Positions 63,975 through 64,000 of a stretch of DNA of 64,000 nucleotides are shown piece after piece. The notes beneath the pieces were generated by a model, which saw nothing but the letters and a program-made list of their open reading frames with translations, did no database searches and had not been told where the DNA came from. The stretch covers positions 93,835 to 157,834 of the forward strand of contig NZ_AFPJ01000024.1 of assembly GCF_000220505.1 (NCBI RefSeq), read 5' to 3'. Within the stretch, counting starts at the first letter, position 1; the number at the start of each line of letters is the position of its first letter. The DNA comes from Microbulbifer agarilyticus S89. Its GTDB lineage: Bacteria; Pseudomonadota; Gammaproteobacteria; Pseudomonadales; Cellvibrionaceae. A program made the translations under genes and the position numbers.

Positions 63975-64000
63975 AGAGCATAAAAAAAGCGCCGACCGGA
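63975..64000 (+). terminator. Possible left half of a terminator, cut by the window edge
   Basis: An A run followed by GCGCCGACCGGA at the right edge looks like the rising arm of a bidirectional terminator, as seen at the other convergent ends here. The other arm lies outside the window. Confidence 0.35.

Noticed and set aside
1-64000. CRISPR arrays, tRNA/rRNA genes, insertion sequences, or phage genes.
   Set aside because: No spaced direct-repeat arrays, cloverleaf sequences, transposase motifs or phage structural genes were seen on either strand.

Overview
The window is a chromosomal segment of a free-living gammaproteobacterium with moderately high GC content. Gene content and order recall Pseudomonas and, more closely, the marine Cellvibrionales (Microbulbifer-like). 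Signs of this are ilvE next to glnE beside LPS genes, the order lgt-thyA-folA, HAD phosphatase/rppH/ptsP, and ygfB-pepP-ubiH-ubiI opposite zapA-6S RNA-ygfA. The lineage is inferred from synteny and protein character only. Gene packing is dense. I see no tRNA or rRNA gene, prophage, insertion sequence or CRISPR array.

Positions 1-13529 form an envelope glycan locus. It holds a Kdo kinase (cut by the left edge), three GT-A type glycosyltransferases, the Kdo transferase waaA, two GT-B (family 4) glycosyltransferases, an O-antigen ligase-like protein, a 2-oxoglutarate/Fe(II) oxygenase, two ELM1-like proteins and UDP-glucose dehydrogenase. The set suggests building and decorating an LPS core that contains a uronic acid; the oxygenase and the two ELM1-like proteins are its least explained parts. 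Positions 13614-28300 are metabolic: ilvE, glnE, an orphan GspE-type ATPase, a phosphate transporter pair, argE, argA, ilvD, then a divergent LysR/DJ-1 pair. A palindromic mobile-looking repeat lies between argE and argA, and a 20-bp tandem repeat sits against ilvD.

Positions 29079-35214 hold a TonB2-type energy transduction operon: DUF3450, a large TolQ-like TtpC, ExbB, ExbD, TonB and a TPR protein, with a second tonB just downstream. Next come folA, thyA and lgt. Positions 38985-44860 hold three tandem YcbB-like L,D-transpeptidases and a MepK-like (DUF882) endopeptidase. Together they could make and cut 3-3 peptidoglycan cross-links.

The rest (44961-64000) contains an imelysin-family lipoprotein, the HAD/rppH/ptsP group, gcvH and gcvT, an SLC13-type permease, a prolyl-hydroxylase-like oxygenase, a CNNM-type transporter, a rhomboid protease, and the ubiI-ubiH-pepP-ygfB group. 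Opposite that group lie a short coiled-coil protein, zapA, 6S RNA and 5-formyl-THF cyclo-ligase. Most genes are recognisable housekeeping or envelope functions. The more unusual material is in the glycan locus, the transpeptidase cluster, and several intergenic palindromes and repeats.
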